64,000 nucleotides of DNA from Sialis fuliginosa (GCA_961205875.1 OY540819.1:6016501-6080500); one strand, 5' to 3'. Shown: positions 23,471 to 36,010, numbered from the stretch's first letter. Notes: generated from the letters alone by a model not told the origin. Numbers and translations are program-made.

Positions 23471-23802
23471 TGTCCGGTATTATAAAGGAGCTCGTAAAAT
23501 TTGCTTGCTTGCAAGCACTCTCAAACGGGGTATTAATTCTGTACTAGTATCTATGGATTAGTTATGGAGTTTAGAGAAGTGACACTTCAACTAATTGTAT
23601 TTGGCTTGGCATCTTTGATCTTAAAAAATAATTTTCATAATATAACCACTGTTTTAATACTGTTGGTGTTTACCTACAACGCGTACGCGAAACTTTTCAT
23701 AGTCTTCAACTTCCTCCAAGAGAACTGTCATATAAATTTGATTCCTCATTTGAGAGTGCTTGCAAGCTAGCAAATTTGCGACTTTCTTTATAATACCGGA
23801 CA
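23471..23802. mobile_element. Harbinger-like MITE 'TGTCCGGTATTATAAA', copy 1
   Basis: 332 bp. Ends TGTCCGGTATTATAAAGGAG and TTTATAATACCGGACA, with a TTA duplication (23468-23470, 23803-23805). Extended ~60-bp inverted repeats include GCAAATTTGC and GCTAGC-like palindromes. The interior keeps an open frame at 23564-23770 shared with the copies at 57776 and 60038. Confidence 0.8.
23564..23770 (+). CDS. Small hydrophobic frame inside the Harbinger-like MITE (copy 1)
   Basis: 68 codons. The core 'LILKNNFHNITTVLILLVFT' is preserved in the two other copies (57860 and 60696), with one predicted hydrophobic segment. It may be a transposon-borne peptide, a captured exon, or simply not yet decayed. 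Confidence 0.3.
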   Translation: MEFREVTLQLIVFGLASLILKNNFHNITTVLILLVFTYNAYAKLFIVFNFLQENCHINLIPHLRVLAS

Positions 23803-23805
23803 TTA

Positions 23806-25206
23806 ATTTTGCATTTGGCGTAAATTACTAATGAGGACCCAGCTTTATAATACGTAAATTTTTCCGATGTGGTATTTAGATAATAATTATTGACTTCTGG
23901 GTAATTATTGTCTTTTTTGTTGTGGTATTTTTTGTAGTTAACGTAACGCTTAACATTGCAGTGGATTTTGTAGTTTATTTTTATTTAAAAGATAACTATG
24001 CCATGTCATATCGTTCATATTTTACAGGAGAGAGTTCAATGTTTTAAGGTATAATTATTATAGTTATTTCTTAGCAATTTACTTATTTTCAAAATTTCAT
24101 TGATTATGAGCCAACTAACTTTTTTTATGTTTTTGTTCATAAGTCAAAAATTTGTGTACCTATTTTTTTTCTTTACGGCACATACTGAGCACAATTCAGT
24201 ATAATATAATTTTTTCCGAAATCAATAATGGCGGGACTAACTTTACTGACATTTTTTTTCTACTTAAGTTAATATAGATCTTATTTTAGCCATACAAAGG
24301 CATATACACATATGGTTTATATATAAGTTTCTATTATTGTTAAGGATTTAAATGTCACCTTATGTGCATCTATTAAAACTATTATTTCGAAACAATGTAC
24401 AATTGCTTATAATTTATATTATTTAACACGTCTATAACTCAATAATAGCATTAAACGTGTGTAAATAACATATATTTGTTCATCAAATCAAACAGCTAGT
24501 ATAAATATTATATCGCAATAAACAGTTGATAATAAAATTTACAACATTACACATATTCAAACAAGAGTAAAACATTTCGATTTTATCTATTCCGGGGTAA
24601 AAATGTTGTTCACTGAATCATATTTTCCGACCCTTTTAAAACAAATCATGTTGGAAATTCCAATAATTAGCTAATGTATACACACCCCCTCATCCCCGCA
24701 TATTTATCTACACTACACTCCCACTTTAGGTCCCACACGATGGTGTATTCGCGTTTTTTGATTTATTTTCTAATGGGTTTTTTATATTAAATGGATGCGG
24801 ATAAACCATGGAATATCGATTATACTAATGTGATTTTGTACATAGGTTCATGCCGAATTTCAAATTGTGCTCTCATGCGAATATAGTTGAGTATTTTACT
24901 TCATAAAATTGAGAATAAGTTAATATATTTTATGATGTATGATGTATTGTGCGTTATTTATATGCAAACAAACAGAATACTTATCTCGATCTCGGTCTCG
25001 GTTTTGTGTACGAGATGATACTAAAATATACGGTAATGGAATAATGACGCTCGTGACATTACCGAGTGTGCGCATTTTATGACAAAAAGTTTACTTAAGA
25101 GCTAGGTTACATTACATTTAATCGTCACTTCAGAAAATGATATTTTTTTAGGATTTTTTTTAATAATAAAGAAATCAATCAAATTACATTTGGAGGGTTT
25201 GTTGTA
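23806..25206. other. Intergenic DNA, no gene seen
   Basis: AT-rich with one GC-richer patch at 24680-24780. No frame or repeat termini I can support. Confidence 0.45.
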
Positions 25207-25900
25207 GATGCTTGTCCAACCCGCGGCCCGCGAGTATCTTTGGTGCGGCCCTCATCGGATAATTTAAAATAAATATAATAATCTTATAATAATAAAATAA
25301 TGAATATAGCACAATAACACTATGCTAAAAGGATTCTACGATTTAAAAAAATAAAATATAATGTTTTTAGAATCAAAAAGAAAAACTAGAGGTAGGTACC
25401 TTATTTGGAAGATCATAATTGGTTGGCAGATATAACTTTCAAAACTTAAAAAATAAACAAAAATAAAACAGACTTAAAAAAAACTCGGAAATACTGAAAT
25501 GTATACCTAATAATTAAATTTAACAGTTTTTGAAGTCGGTTTTCTTTTTTCTTTATTAAAAAGTTCTTTATTGGCTTGGCACCGATTTCATAAAAACTGT
25601 TAAATTTAATTATTAAAATTAAGATTTTTATTTTTCTCTTTTGAGTGGCGTATCTTCGAAGTCCATGATCAGATTCCAATAGTGTAGTAAGAAAAAATTT
25701 CGGGGTTGGCGGGGGGGGGGGGGGGGGGGGGTAAATACTTTGAGCAAAATTTTTTAAGGTATTTTGATCTGATGTTTTCTCAAAACACGTTTTTTTAGAA
25801 CACTGAATATTTCGGGGGGGGGGGGGGGGGTATATGCGGCCCTTGGTAGATTGGATTTATGCTATGCGGCCCAAAAGGTTCAAAAGGTTGGACACCTATG
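25207..25900. mobile_element. Diverged hAT-type element, GTCCAACC ends
   Basis: Left end GATGCTTGTCCAACCCGCGG and right end GGTTGGACACCTATG, the same family as the intact element at 49828 but inverted. It contains G homopolymers of 21 nt (25711-25731) and 17 nt (25814-25830). No matching 8-bp duplication remains. Confidence 0.6.
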
Positions 25901-28539
25901 TCTTAAAACATATAATTTTTTTTAATGGTGACTTTAACGTTGCTACACTCAGTACATATTTGCGGAAAACAGAACTTCTATGAATCAACATCCAGAACAA
26001 AAAAAAAAAATGTTTCCCTCATTTACATGAGTTTTCCCATCGAAATACACATGATTATTAAAAAATATCGATTTTTGTAAATTTTGTAATACTTTGAACA
26101 AAAAATCACGTTTTTGACGAAAAAAAACCGTAATTATTAATCAATCGTAAAAATCGTGTGTATTTCGATGTAAAATCTATCTAAAAAGTTACAGTTAAAA
26201 TTTCAAGTCGGTCGGATGGAAAATGGCAGTTACTTTGGGCACCATCTTTTTCGAGAACGATGCTGAATTTTAGAGTCGGTGGGCAGTCCCCCCCCCCCCC
26301 CCTTGGAGAAGGTACTGTTTACATTAGTAGAATGGTGGGTTAAAAAAAATTATCTGTCACATTAAACAATCAATTTGAACTATTCGATGTTTTAAGAGCG
26401 TTTAGAGTCCTCCCAATAAAACCATACAATTAGAATTAAAATAAATAAATGGGTTGAAATACGAAATCCATAAATTAAAAGTAACATTTTTAATGACCTG
26501 TGAACCATTGATTTTATAAACAGAAATATCTACAGATAGTAGGTACGGCATTTTTTAAATCGCTACTTACCAATAACTCACCTGATGTCAACGTGCTAGT
26601 TATATTTATGTTTGTTTTCTAGCCGTTTATTTTAATTAATTCCACGTTAAAATATCAATTTAACTTTATTTATTACCATTTAACATATATAAATTGATCT
26701 TTTGGCACTAATCAATATATCTTTGTTCATTTATAATACAAACTTGTCGTGTACCTATATTAGATGGTTCTACATGCTTGCCAGACTCGTTACACTTATG
26801 GAATTATAAACTATTGCACCAATATTAATGCAATATTTTATCTCTAGGTTAAAAGAGTAGGTATAATTCAATATATGTATGAGAAATTCGAGCGCATTTT
26901 AAGAAGAACTTTATATTTTTATCTTCATGACTGCATGGCTGCCTAAAAATGTATTTCAATTTCCCATTAAACTTTCATTAAAATATTTTTAATATAATTG
27001 ATAGTTTTTTACACTAATAAATTTCTTAACTCATATATTTTTATTAGATTTAAAATGTAAAATCGTACCATTCGTATCTTATCTTCTTCAAGAAGTAAAA
27101 TTAATACAATAGGCATAATGCCAGTAACAAAGTATAACTGAAATTATGATTTTAAATAATGAAATAAGTTAAAAAGATTCTAAAAAATGTATTTATTTTT
27201 ATATTAATAGCGAGATTAATATGATTTTTGATAAAATAAAAACGCAAAATACAACAATCCGCCATGTTTGATAAAACACCATTCAGAATGGATGATGTCA
27301 CGGCTACGTAAACGTAATTTTTGTTTCATTAATATCTGCATTGTTTTAAAACTATCAATTTGCTCAGTTTTGTGTTACCAAAAGTAAAACCGAGAAACAT
27401 TAGCGATGGAACAAGGATTTATTATAGTTGATAAGGAGTGTTTACATAGGCGTGACGTCAAAAATGCGCCATGACACCTGCGAACGTTTTGGCGTCAAAT
27501 TCAAAATTAGTTTTAAAAGGGTCAATTTTTGTGATTACACCTTTATTTTCTGCAGAAATAAGCATTTTTTTGGAAATAAGAGATACGTAAGATCATCATA
27601 AAATAGTTTTTAAAAATTAAGCATCATGCCTATTATAAGTAATTTGTATATATGATACAATATCATTAATCAATATATTATACAGTTTGTATAAGACAGT
27701 GTAAGAAAGATCCAGTATTTTCCACTTAATTAAATTCAAATCAATGCAATGTTTATTAGTAAACATAAAATTGAATCTAGGATATTGGAAGTTAATAGTT
27801 TACCTCCAGTAGAGTGTTAATTGGAAAACGAAAACTATTCAAAACTAAGTCGCTCGTATCCATAGCCAACTGTAAGGTTAATAGACTAATATCAAAGGTC
27901 AAATATCGATCTATGTTATAGATGATTCATGATAGGGTAGCTAATTAAATTTGTTATTTGTTCTCCAAGGTTAGAGGCTTTTGGGGTGGCCTCTGGAACT
28001 GTATCTTATTAACTACTGTTTACGTGGTGAGACAATCAATTTTTTTAATTGAATACACAATGTAAATATTTTGGATTTTTGGGTCCAATTAGGATAGTTT
28101 TAAAATTTTTGTTTCTGTTTGAGTAAACACTAGACTAGAATTATTTTTCAGCTATACTTCCCTATATTACCTATAACTATAGTACACTTCTTCATTAAGG
28201 TACTGAATTGCAGATTTTATTGAGATTTTCATTGTTACATTATTAAATTACAGGTGGTTTAAACCTAAAGAGTATCCAGTACTAGATAAAGTTTTGTCTT
28301 GAGAATAGTGAATTTATTGTTATTATCATTACAGTTTTTTAGATTGGTAGATATATGATATTTCGAACTGGAATTGTATGAAACAATCACAATATATCTA
28401 AAATAATATCATAATTTGACGTAAATACTAGCATACAAATCGTTTAACTGCGGAAAAGTAATACCGATAGCATCAGAGTAAATGAAAAGTTAATAATAAT
28501 TTCAATTTATTTTAAAATTGTATCAGTGACTCTATAAAC
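25901..28539. other. Intergenic DNA with an imperfect inverted repeat
   Basis: Near 26038-26175, 'catcgaaatacacatgat' faces 'atcgtgtgtatttcgatg'. A 15-nt C run lies at 26288-26302. At 27260-27490 two GC-richer patches contain ATGACGTCA-like sites. No gene supported. Confidence 0.4.
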
Positions 28540-28990
28540 CAATCACGGTTTAACCGTTTCGACAGTCATTTGTCAGCAGAGCGTACAACAAATTTGATCC
28601 CATTCGCGCGTGTAGATATCCGATTAACTGCAATAATGTTTGAGTATATACATGCATAATTCAGCGACCAATTCAATGCAAATCCGTTCGGGCGAGGCCG
28701 AATGCCTCCGACTGTGAACGAGGTGGCAACACAAAATAATTAAAAAGGTTTCCCTTTTTCCCCGGTGAAATTACAACACTAAACAACTGATCTGTGTGTG
28801 TGTGTGAGTTGTAATGAACAATTCAATCAAATTACTTGCCGCCCTGAGCTAGAGCAATCTTCTTCATTTAGTCTTCGATCATGACTGGCGTCTGTTGACT
28901 ACGGATTGCGTCATGGTCGTGATGGTGGCGGTGTGTGAAATACGCAGGGCCGGGTCGAATGGAGATAATGTTATTATTAGCAAACTATTC
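28540..28990. promoter_or_regulatory. GC-richer non-repetitive island, promoter/CNE-like
   Basis: About 450 bp with markedly higher GC than the flanks, CpGs (CATTCGCGCGTG) and a short (TG)n. Stops occur in all frames, so it is not a long coding exon. A possible minus-strand ATG-to-donor piece (MKKIALAQ before AA|GTAATT) is visible near 28832-28868. Role inferred. Confidence 0.3.
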
Positions 28991-29405
28991 ATGTATATAC
29001 GACCGTCAAATTTGTGTAATGTATATTTACTATTAGACAAGTAGCACAAAGTCTTTAAAAAACGAGTAAGTGAAAAATGAACGACTAGTCAAAAGTAAAC
29101 ATTATAAAATATGTCAAATTTAATAAAACTTTATCTGTCGAAAATTTGAAAAATGGGGCTTAAAATGAAAAAATCATACCAAAACTATGACACATTAGCG
29201 TGGACGCACCATCGGGCCATACTGCTATGCATTTTGTTACATTAAAAATTACAGTTACCGAGAATTAATAGATATCTCCTATCTGAATATAGCAACATAT
29301 ACGTTTCTGCCACTTTTTAAATTTTAGTAACTTTTACTTCTATTTTCTTGTGAAGAATTCGAAGATTAGTTGCATGACTATAAATACATTTTTATTTGGT
29401 CCATA

Positions 29406-29891
29406 AGGTACTGGCACCAGTCTTGGCTTCTTTTGAAGGTATACTGTTTTTTGGGATATATGAGCTTCTTTTTTGTAATTCTCATGAACTCATACTACTA
29501 AAACAAGTACCTCTTTATTAAATCAATTTAATTATAGCCTTTTATTTTGTTTATGTTTTGTCTCCAGTAATGGATAAAGTAAAACCAATAATTGGTACCC
29601 AGTGATGGACACTTTCAAATGATTACAAAATGATAAGTACTACGACACAAAAATTATAAAATAAAGATTCGTAAAATTTGAAACAATGTAAGCAGATGCT
29701 ATGATAATATAATAATTAATAAATAATAAAAACCCATAGGCCGATTATCATCAAATCACACTGTAAGGCAGTTAAATGTATATACCTACATATATTATGA
29801 TTCAGTAATGATAGTAATCAAATATCAACAGACATTTCTAATTTAGTACATTTAATTAAACAAGAATCCACTAGTACTAGTGCCAGTACCT
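29406..29891. mobile_element. Tc1/mariner-like MITE, AGGTACTGGCACCAGT ends
   Basis: 486 bp between AGGTACTGGCACCAGTCTTG and CTAGTGCCAGTACCT, flanked by TA. Internal 'ccagtaatggataaagtaaa' recurs in partial copies at 51998-52692 and 55815-56181. Confidence 0.65.
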
Positions 29892-30659
29892 TATATTGTT
29901 GTAATTTTAAATAAATAGATTTCCGAACAGCTATTAACTTCATTTATTTCACAGAAAAAACATTTTCTTAATGTAAAAAAAAATTATTGTCTTCAGATAA
30001 ATTAATTACATCCAATAATATTGTTTTTAACACAAACAATAAATAATAATAATTGAATTTATTTTAATTCCGAATAAAAAGTAAACGTTATGAATATGAT
30101 ATGTAAGTGAACATATTAATAGGTTATACGTGCCTGTTTGTAACTATAGACAGTCAGGGACACAAAGTTTGACGTTTCGGGCTATCTGGCGCCGGATTAT
30201 TCGTCAAGAACTGTTAAAAATTAGAGCTTCATAAAACGGCGTCTATTAATATATCAGTACGAAAATACGAAATTATAAATACCTTTACACAGGAAGTATG
30301 TTTTGTTTTCAAGTGTTGAATATCATGTTATAAAATTTTAATTACTGATACATATCTATATTCTTAGAGTAATTCATAAGAATTAGAGTACATATGTAAG
30401 TGATTAGTAGATAATGTCTTCCTTTGCCAGTGCCTATGTATATATATTTTAGTTCTTATTTAATTTCAGGCCTCTAAAAACTCTTAATGATGTGCTAAAG
30501 ACCTACCTAATATTAATTTAATAATAATTTAATAAATTATGTCTTGTTTTAAAGGGCTTCGAGGGTAAAAAAGATTCAACCATGAGGTTTAAAGTACTAT
30601 TGTTTCATTGAACGATTTCAGTACATGCAAAATTTTCTTGTTGTGTTTCTAAATTTTAA

Positions 30660-31673
30660 GGGACTATTCCACTGTGACGGGCATGAAAATTGCTGATTTT
30701 CATGATTTTTTTGTTATTGAACAAAATTCGATAATCAGTCACAAAAATATTTTTTAATGTTTTACTTTTATTTTTTATTTAATTATTTTGGCCACTACAA
30801 AATTAAGTGTCAAATTGGGTCTTTCTTTCGACAGTTTTTGGTTTAAAAAAATGTGACATTTTCAAATAAATAAAAAAGCTTCCTTACGTCGTTAATGAAT
30901 ATCGTGAAGAACGATGTAGCAAAATTTGAAAGGAATAGCTTAAAAATTCTTCTTTCGAAAAAAACGCGTTTAAAGTTGGCATGTAAGATACACTCTGCCT
31001 TATCTTTAGAGATTGGAAAAATAATTTTTCAACTATTGCGAAAAATGTAACTATAGTAATTTTTATTAAATATCTTCATCGATTTCAGAAAACTGATTTG
31101 ATTGAACCCAATTTGAAATCAACTATTTGCAACTATTTTACCTTTCCAACTATTTTTAAACTATTTGCCTTTTTTTTATCCAACGTTAAAAATTTTGTAG
31201 TTTAAATATAGCTTATATATATTTTTAGAAAATTTTTATAGATATTTATGTTGTTTTTCCTTTTTTTTTAGCTTCTAAAATCTATCTAGAATCGCATAAC
31301 ATGTTTTCCTCGAAAATTTCAGATTTACCACTTTTTACTAATACGTTAATGTCACTAGTTATTGATTAAATAAAAAAAAAAATTTATTGTAAGAAAAATT
31401 GTAACTATTTCACCAACTATTTTGACTAAAAAAAACTATTTTCCAACTATTTTACAGAAAAAAAATCAACTATATAGTTACTATTTCATTTAAAATAACA
31501 ACTATTTTTCCAATCTCTATACTTATCTTGCACGCATCTCTTTTTTATGAAGGGCTGTAGCGACCGGAATAATTCGAATATCGCGATGAAAATTTAACAG
31601 CATGTTCATGAAAGTCCATATTTTTCGACAATGTAAAAAAATTTTTTTTTAATTTTTAAAGTGGAATGGTCCC
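30660..31673. mobile_element. piggyBac-like MITE, GGGACTATTCCACT ends
   Basis: GGGACTATTCCACT on the left and AGTGGAATGGTCCC on the right, preceded by TTAA and followed by CTAA, consistent with a mutated TTAA target. It hosts the nested hAT MITE at 31007-31521. Confidence 0.6.
31007..31521. mobile_element. hAT-type MITE, TAGAGATTGG ends, copy 1 (nested)
   Basis: 515 bp beginning TAGAGATTGGAAAAATA and ending TTTTTCCAATCTCTATA, with perfect 8-bp duplication CTTATCTT (30999-31006, 31522-31529). The interior is rich in 'aactattt' repeats. Inserted inside the piggyBac-like element. Confidence 0.85.
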
Positions 31674-31727
31674 CTAAGATATAATTATATTTAGTAACGC
31701 CGACTCTGTTTGCGGGTCACCTTTTCT

Positions 31728-31979
31728 TCAACTACTACCGATACTAACATCATGATCTTCTTCACACACTGAATCTCTCATCAATTCCCCTAATCTCGAC
31801 ACCGCCCGACTGAGCGTCGGTTTTATGGAGGGACTTTGATTGAAACCGTCACCGACCGAGGTTGTTCCAACAACACAAGAACCTTTTATTAACATGTTAG
31901 CTATCTGCGTCGTTGTCGCCGAATCGATCGTATACTTAATGCGTGTGGAATTGTTTATATACAGATTGCTGTTGTTCAT
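31728..31979 (-). CDS. Candidate terminal coding exon, unrecognised protein
   Basis: An 83-codon minus-strand frame in DNA clearly GC-richer than its flanks. It ends in SVCEEDHDVSIGSS and TGA, with a Ser/Thr-rich acidic tail. The first ATG follows an in-frame stop, but an AACAACAG acceptor just after it suggests a 3' exon beginning near 31965. It lies between two transposons. No family recognised; it could be a gene's last exon or an exapted fragment. Confidence 0.35.
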   Translation of the reverse strand: MNNSNLYINNSTRIKYTIDSATTTQIANMLIKGSCVVGTTSVGDGFNQSPSIKPTLSRAVSRLGELMRDSVCEEDHDVSIGSS

Positions 31980-32189
31980 TTAGAACGTGGGATTATTAGA
32001 AACAGATACATGCATGATGTATAAATACATCCAGACTACATTTTTCGTTTATTTTATTTTTTAAAGTTAACATTATTTTTGTTGTTCTATTGCATTTTTT
32101 CAGTAGCTACATTACTTGAGGAAGAACGCATCTCTGATATAAACTAAAATTCAGGATTATAGTTAAACTCGATGTTAAGCTGTAGGGGG

Positions 32190-32250
32190 CTCGCTCGAGC
32201 CCTTTGTTAAATTATTCTATAATTTGCGAGCCCCTTGATCTTCCTGGTGA
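32190..32250. repeat. Short hairpin GGGGCTCGC...GCGAGCCCC
   Basis: A 9-bp perfect stem around a ~38-nt AT loop; GC-rich in AT-rich surroundings. Probably a very short transposon remnant. Confidence 0.4.
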
Positions 32251-32303
32251 CCATTTTCATATACGGTTTATGTATTATTTTTATAAATAAACTATATAAT
32301 AAC

Positions 32304-32572
32304 TAGATATTGGAAAAATAGTTTTTCAATTATTGCGTAAAAATACATTTATTGTAATTTTTATTACATATCTCCACCGTTTTCAGAAAACTGGTTTTAT
32401 TGAACACAATTTGAAATCAACTATTTTTAAACTATTTCCGACACTTTTTACTGCTTCGTTTGCACTAATTATTATTAAATCGTAAAAAAAAAACTATTTT
32501 AAAACTTTTTTCCGAAAAAAATTCAAGTAGTAACTATTTCATTGAAAATAACAACTATTTTTCCAATCTCTA
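32304..32572. mobile_element. hAT-type MITE, TAGATATTGG ends, copy 2
   Basis: 269 bp, a deleted relative of the 31007 copy, with perfect 8-bp duplication ATAATAAC (32296-32303 and 32573-32580). Confidence 0.85.
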
Positions 32573-33285
32573 ATAATAACATATAATTAACATTAATTTT
32601 TTAAAATATTTAACTGAGCGAGCTCTTTGTTAAAAGTTTCATAGCTCACTACTGGTTAAACAATTGAAATCGCAATATAAAAGTATTATAGAAAAATTAA
32701 TAAAAACTAAATACTAATATCTGAAATATATATTTGATACATAATTCGTACAAATATCAGTTCCAATTCACTCGTATTAATAAGGATTTAAAATTGATAA
32801 ACACCTACATATATTTTAATTTAACGAAAATGTTATATTTAACCTTGCCTACGTCATATTTTTGTATTTTTTCTGTTATTTGAATAAAGGACGCTGCACT
32901 TTTTCTATATAAATAGGTCTAGACCGATTTTTTTTTTAATTTCGTAAACAATTAGACGTATAAAAAAATGTATTTTATCTATTATGATACATCTGTTTTC
33001 AAAATTTTAAGAAAATCGGTCGGGACTTATTCTGCATACAAAAATGTAATGTAATTTGTAATATTATGTTAAATTCAGATTAATATTATGTTATATTATA
33101 TTATTACGTTACGAGTACTTTGAAGAGTAAATGTTTAATGTTCGCTCACTTGGGTTGATAATGAGAGTTAAACATACATTACATGTATTATATTTTTACA
33201 CATTGAAATTTAGCGAATTTGTAAAAATACGTAGTGATTATGTTGAGCAAAAAGAATATCCTGAACTTCTTCTGTTGTTCTAGAT

Positions 33286-33484
33286 CAGCGGTTCTTAATC
33301 TAATATGGTATAGGGGCCCCCTTTTAAATCCCCTCACCTGGATATAAGGTCGTTAGATACTAATTAATTACTGATAAATAGAAATTTAAAAGTACTTTAA
33401 TTGATTTCAAACATGTTTCACGGACTTCAGGCAAAAGCTCAGCGGACCCCCGGGAATCCACAGACTCTAGTTTAAGAACCACTG
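33286..33484. mobile_element. hAT-type MITE, CAGCGGTTCTTAA ends
   Basis: 199 bp, left end CAGCGGTTCTTAATCT and right end AGTTTAAGAACCACTG. Flanking 8-mers TTCTAGAT and CTCTAGAT match 7/8. A solo left-end fragment of the same family lies near 53180. Confidence 0.8.
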
Positions 33485-33612
33485 CTCTAGATCAGTCATT
33501 CTCAATATAAATAGATTGATTTAATTTAAATTATTTACTGAGATTGGATATTAACACGTTTTTAAACGCGAATGCATTTTATTTATATAAAATGACGTGA
33601 TTCAGAGAAATA

Positions 33613-33851
33613 CTCCCTCTGTCCCATAATACTTGATAGTTTTCGTTTCGTGGCCGCGGCTTAATAAATATATGGCTCTATCTCAATATTTTTTTAATGA
33701 GTTTAATTGACCATACTTCTTTATAAACTAGGTACTCTTAAATAAAAATATACTAACTTTTTTATCAAAAAATTAATTTTAAAGAAACATATACAGTAAT
33801 ATGGGACAAGAAAAAAGGAGAAAACTATCAAGTATAATGGGACAGAGCGAG
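33613..33851. mobile_element. Tc1/mariner MITE with Stowaway-like ends
   Basis: 239 bp between TA dinucleotides (33611-33612, 33852-33853). About 32-bp inverted repeats start CTCCCTCTGTCCCATAATAC, very like the CTCCCTCCGT termini of plant Stowaway MITEs. Confidence 0.8.
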
Positions 33852-33932
33852 TATATTTTATAGTGATCTTGTAGCGCTTCGGACAGCGTTAATTTCTTTT
33901 TCTCCTCTCTCAGTAACTACGTCCCTGATATA

Positions 33933-34318
33933 CAGTCGCCTGCAGAACTCGTCTGGCACCCTAAAGGCTAGAATCGCTTACAACAGATTCCAAATTTAAA
34001 GACAAACATCATCGGTTATCTTTTTCTATCATGTTTAATATTTAAATACTAAAATTCGGAATATCAAATATTTATTGCCACAAAATTTACGTATAAAATT
34101 TTCAATAGATTACATAATAATTTAATTACACAAATATATATGAGTACTATAAACGAAGGAGTAGTTCTTTATCTAGCAAATGAATTTCAAAATATCTTTC
34201 TTTGTTTGATACATGGAGAAACGATTTAAATATTATAATAATCAAATGGGAGGAGCCTACTAAGTTTGTGATAAACGAAAATGAATACAAACTGCAAGAC
34301 CATTAATGCAGGTGACTG
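33933..34318. mobile_element. Tc1/mariner-like MITE, CAGTCGCCTGCAG ends
   Basis: 386 bp flanked by TA, with ends CAGTCGCCTGCAG and ATGCAGGTGACTG. The interior (33970-34280) is repeated at 43675-44017 ('aatcgcttacaacagattc'). Confidence 0.65.
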
Positions 34319-34955
34319 TACATAAATTATGCATGACTATTATTTTATTTTTATCGAACATAGTTACAAATATTCTATTAATTGAAAATTCTTCAATGTG
34401 GGACAAATATTGATTTATAACCACTTAAATGTAATATAATAAAGTGCGTATATATTTAAGTATTAAACAATACTTAACAAATCCAAGACAAGAATAATGC
34501 TACACAATTTCTAATTTAGTGTTTCATTTATGATTTATCATTTGACGCATCTGAGAAATGTGTTAGTATTTCAATTTCAAATAACTTAAGAAATATGTTT
34601 TTAACAGTAAATAGATATAACTTTAATAGGAAAGTGATTTACGTTATTAAAATAAATAATGTCATTATAAAATACTATAGATAATCGAAGAAATATTATA
34701 CACATATGTATTTAAATCTTTCAGAAACTAAGTGACTAACTTATTTGATTAATGATATACTTTCTGGACGAAATATTGTTAAGTGGTTCTTTTGCTACAG
34801 ATAAATTTGATTTTTTGTGTGTGGGTGAAGTTAGGCGTCTTGACTTCTGAAGGTACATTTTCATTAAATTTTCCAAAAATCATAAAAATGGCAATTATGT
34901 AAGTATTAAAAAGAAAATTTTGTGTTGAATTTCTTTTGATTAGTGAAGTTTCGCA

Positions 34956-35522
34956 CAGTGCCGGCCTTAGCAAATCTGGCGCCCTGGACGAGATTTATTT
35001 TTCCGCCCTCTCTCCCCCTAAAATGTCAATTAAAATTGATAAATTAACAAATAAGTTGAATTATTCATATCTCAGCTTGGCGCGATCCTACAGACTCAAA
35101 CTTTTTTTTTAAATATAGCTTACATCATTAACTTTAAGACTATTAAATGTCCTAAGACCGTCGAGACCTCCTTCCCCTATTATGAACAAATTAAAATTGA
35201 TAAATCAACAAATAAGTTGATTAGTTAGTATCTCAGCTAATACCTTATTAAAGATTTTCTGGGTTGCTGAATAAGTATTTGTTAGTTAGCAGCTATCAAA
35301 TAATTGATTTTTTTTTACAAATTAACATTTTTATATTTAACTATATTTTTTGCTTAATCGCGCGGGTTTAATTGATTGACAAATTTAAAGATAAAAAAAA
35401 AGTTTACTCAAAAATTACACCCTGTACACTGATTTGAACCAAAAAAGTAACTTATTCTCCATTGTGCGCCGCCCCACCTGGCCTGTCGCCCTGATTCCCC
35501 CCCCCCCCTAAAGCCGGTACTG
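34956..35522. mobile_element. hAT-type MITE, CAGTGCCGGCYTTAG ends, copy 1
   Basis: 567 bp, ends CAGTGCCGGCCTTAGC and CTAAAGCCGGTACTG, with perfect 8-bp duplication GTTTCGCA (34948-34955, 35523-35530). Contains a 12-nt C run (35497-35508). Confidence 0.9.
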
Positions 35523-35779
35523 GTTTCGCATCTTGTATAGATGTGTCCAGTGGAATTTATAACATTATTATAGGGTTTTATAATTCCACAATCTCACTTT
35601 TAATAAAATTGAGCATCTACGGAATTAGGTCTGTTTCGTTTTCTGATTAGTGTTTTAAACAAACAGCGGTTATTCTCTGGTTAAAATCGGGACAAAAAGA
35701 AAAAGACCAGTAAAAAATATACGACTGGGATCGTATTGTTACACATATTCTAACATAAATGTGTGTATGTGTGCATCCG

Positions 35780-36010
35780 ACGATGATGATGCCCTATTCT
35801 GTTAGAAACCTTCGGATTTCTATCTTACGCGCTTCTATGTGTCTGTATGTTACACGGTTGTCATGGTAACGCGCGCGTTTAACGGCCGCGCGGCCTCGTC
35901 GTAAATCACCAACGAACGTGCAAATACTTTGTATCACCGTCTCTCTTTCACTCTCTTTTCCCGTCTCGTTCTATCGCTCGGCAATGCTTTAATGGGGCTA
36001 TTTAACACGG
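35780..36010. promoter_or_regulatory. CpG- and GAGA-rich promoter-like island with X-box
   Basis: GC-rich block in AT-rich flanks. It contains CpG clusters (ACGCGCGCG, GGCCGCGCGGCC), pyrimidine/GAGA tracts (CTCTCTTTCACTCTCTTTTC) and a near-ideal RFX X-box GTTGTCATGGTAAC (35857-35870). Stops occur in all frames. Likely a promoter or enhancer; the target gene is not identified. Confidence 0.45.

Noticed and set aside
23313-23561. 82-codon plus-strand frame
   Set aside because: Runs across the boundary of the Harbinger-like MITE at 23471 and includes its terminal repeat; not gene-like.
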